A stretch of 15,677 nucleotides of DNA from an uncultured Lachnospiraceae bacterium (GTDB lineage Bacteria; Bacillota; Clostridia; Lachnospirales; Lachnospiraceae), in contig CAKRWX010000029.1 of the NCBI GenBank assembly GCA_934418055.1, forward strand, positions 1-15,677. The letters are read 5' to 3'. Under the pieces are notes generated by a model. It saw nothing but the letters and a program-made list of their open reading frames with translations, was not told the DNA's origin and ran no database searches. Positions 14,045-15,677 of the stretch are shown in pieces (the first letter of the stretch is position 1; every line of letters starts with the position of its first letter). The translations under genes were made by a program, and so were the position numbers.

Positions 14045-15677
14045 ATGGCATTAGGTGAATATCAGGCAGCGCTAAAGCTTGGGCGAAGGCAGTACCAGGA
14101 GGCAGTGTTAACAGGAAAAGCGCCATATCTTCCAGTGCTGGATGAGCTTCTGGAGGGAAAAGAGATTGTGGCAGAAGTGAGTCTGGGAGTCATGGATATT
14201 CCTTTGGATAAGATCGTAGGAACCAAGACAACTGGCAGAACCACTGCATTTTCCAATCAATTCATGCCCCTTCTTCCAGAAAAGTCAGAGTTTGCGGGCA
14301 AATGGGCCATGCTTTACGATCATCAGATCGATGAGGGCATTCATGACCCGATTGTTGTCTACGAGTACATGAACAAATTTTATGTCCAGGAGGGCAATAA
14401 GCGTGTCAGTGTCATGAAATTTGTGGGCGCTTACAGCATTGCCAGCTCTGTGACCCGTCTGATTCCGAAGCGCAGTGAAGAAAAAGACGTGAAGATGTAC
14501 TATGAATTCCTGGATTTTTACCAGGTATCGTCCAATTATGACATTACCTTTAGTAAAGAAGGAAGCTATCGGAAGCTTCTGGAAGTCATGGGAAAAAATC
14601 CAGAAGAAAAATGGGATGATGAGACACGGATGATGTTCCGTTCCACCTACGGACGGTTTGCCAAGGCATTTGAACTGGCCAAGGGCGACCGGCTGGACCT
14701 GACCTGCGGGGACGCGTTCTTGATATATCTGGAACTGACCGGATATGAGGAGACCAAGGGACAGACCGAGCGGGAGATGTACGAGGCGTTAAAACAGATG
14801 TGGGAGGAGATCCAGCTGGTATCCAGGGGAAGCCAGGTAGCGCTGGTGGAGAATCCGGACGAGCTGGCGGGACAGAAAAAGAATAATCTGTTTAACTGGC
14901 TGTTGCCATCTGGAAAGATTGAGCCAGAGATGCTGACCATCGGATTTATCCATGCGAAAACCGGTGCTACTTCCAGCTGGACCTACGCCCATGAATTAGG
15001 AAGAATGCACTTGGAGCAGGTGTTTGACGGGAAAATGAAAACCATGGCATTTGAGCAGGTCAATACCGAGGAAGAGACGGAAAAAGCCATTGAAGAGGCC
15101 ATTGCAGCAGGATGCAATACCATTTTCGCAACCGCTTCAGAGATGGTCAACCAGTGCGTCCGTTCTGCCATCCGTCATCCAGAAGTACGGATTTACAACT
15201 GTTCCATCCGGATGTCCTATTCTTCCATCTGCACTTATTATGCAAGAATGTACGAGGCGAAATTCTTAACTGGAGCCATTGCGGCAGCCATGTCCAAATG
15301 CGACGATCTGGGTTACATCGCAGATTATCCGGTTTACGGCAATATCGCCAATATCAATGCATTTGCCATGGGAGCCCGTATGATCAACCCGGATGTGAAA
15401 GTTCATCTGGAGTGGTCAAGATTGAAGGGCGCGGATCCAGAAGAGCGGTTCAAAGAACAGGGCATCCATTACATTTCTGGTGCGGATATGATCGTTCCGG
15501 AACATCGCAGCAGGGAGTTTGGACTTTACCGGAAGGCAGAGGACGGAACCGTGGAAAATATCGCCATGCCGGTATGGCATTGGGGAAAATTCTATGAGCG
15601 TATTGTGAGAAATATCTGCCAGGGTATTGACACCGAGGCCATGAAAGGGAAAAAGGCCGTCAATTACTGGTGGGGAC
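14045..15677 (+). CDS. ParB-like domain fused to a BMP-family (nucleoside-binding-like) domain, cut by window edge
   Basis: The frame is open for 544 codons to the window end, with no stop. The N-terminus (MALGEYQAALKLGRRQY) is charged and helical, not a signal peptide or lipobox. Residues about 43-130 look like a ParB/sulfiredoxin-type domain: SLGVMDIPLDKIVGT at 46-60, then EGIHDPIVVYEYMNKFYVQEGNKR at 97-120, where EGNKR stands in place of the GERR phosphate-binding box. A helical middle part follows (about 145-290). From residue about 296 (MLTIGFIHAKTGATSSWTYAHELGR) it resembles the BMP/PnrA periplasmic nucleoside-binding fold, through AIAAGCNTIFATASEMVNQ and GNIANINAFAMGARM. BMP domains normally lie outside the cell as ABC-transporter binding proteins, whereas this one should be cytoplasmic. 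It may be a sensor or regulator that binds a nucleoside-like ligand. Family labels are by eye; the role is inference. Confidence 0.75.
   Translation, partial: MALGEYQAALKLGRRQYQEAVLTGKAPYLPVLDELLEGKEIVAEVSLGVMDIPLDKIVGTKTTGRTTAFSNQFMPLLPEKSEFAGKWAMLYDHQIDEGIHDPIVVYEYMNKFYVQEGNKRVSVMKFVGAYSIASSVTRLIPKRSEEKDVKMYYEFLDFYQVSSNYDITFSKEGSYRKLLEVMGKNPEEKWDDETRMMFRSTYGRFAKAFELAKGDRLDLTCGDAFLIYLELTGYEETKGQTEREMYEALKQMWEEIQLVSRGSQVALVENPDELAGQKKNNLFNWLLPSGKIEPEMLTIGFIHAKTGATSSWTYAHELGRMHLEQVFDGKMKTMAFEQVNTEEETEKAIEEAIAAGCNTIFATASEMVNQCVRSAIRHPEVRIYNCSIRMSYSSICTYYARMYEAKFLTGAIAAAMSKCDDLGYIADYPVYGNIANINAFAMGARMINPDVKVHLEWSRLKGADPEERFKEQGIHYISGADMIVPEHRSREFGLYRKAEDGTVENIAMPVWHWGKFYERIVRNICQGIDTEAMKGKKAVNYWWG

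Noticed and set aside
15112..15597. 161-codon plus-strand frame overlapping the ParB-like/BMP gene
   Set aside because: It lies wholly inside the longer, clearly coding frame and has low-complexity Arg/Ser-rich content typical of shadow frames.

Overview
The window looks like chromosomal DNA of an anaerobic Firmicute, most likely a Lachnospiraceae-type Clostridium relative. The reasons are the gene families and order (rex, acpS, nnrD, alr, mazF), strong AGGAGG-type ribosome sites, textbook TTGACA/TATAAT promoters, a Firmicute BirA operator and a cytoplasmic BMP-domain protein. The species assignment is inference. I see no CRISPR array, rRNA, tRNA, phage or transposase gene.

Region by region. 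(1) 1-335, minus strand: the start of an ABC-F ATPase gene, read divergently from rex, with an attenuator-like hairpin in its leader. (2) 472-4458: one promoter reads rex, acpS, nnrD and alr. They cover redox sensing, acyl-carrier-protein activation, repair of hydrated NAD(P)H and D-alanine supply. (3) 4463-4988: a 40-codon ORF lies where mazE is normally found, followed by a mazF-type RNase. (4) 5059-7884: a strong promoter, a CNNM/HlyC-CorC membrane protein with CBS domains, and an abutting MATE exporter gene, ended by a hairpin. (5) 8047-10535: an alpha/beta hydrolase gene overlaps a gene for an unrecognised 136-residue protein, followed by a lipoprotein nuclease. (6) 10541-11498: a bidirectional terminator and purC on the minus strand. 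(7) 11554-13003: a divergent control region with a palindrome, then a GH28-type glycosidase without a signal peptide. (8) 13024-13221: a terminator and a 132-bp element with 14-bp terminal inverted repeats flanked by CTA. It has the layout of a MITE and abuts the bioY stop codon. (9) 13219-13919, minus strand: bioY under a well-matched BirA operator that covers its -35 box. (10) 14045-end: a protein with a ParB-like N-terminal domain fused to a BMP (nucleoside-binding-like) domain, with no signal peptide, cut by the window edge.

Most of the window is ordinary housekeeping sequence. The parts most worth a second look are the MITE-like element at the bioY 3' end, the ParB-like/BMP fusion, the mazF gene with no recognisable antitoxin but a well-placed small ORF, and the leader hairpin of the ABC-F gene. 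All operator, attenuator and mobile-element calls come from reading the sequence by eye. No database search or folding calculation was run.
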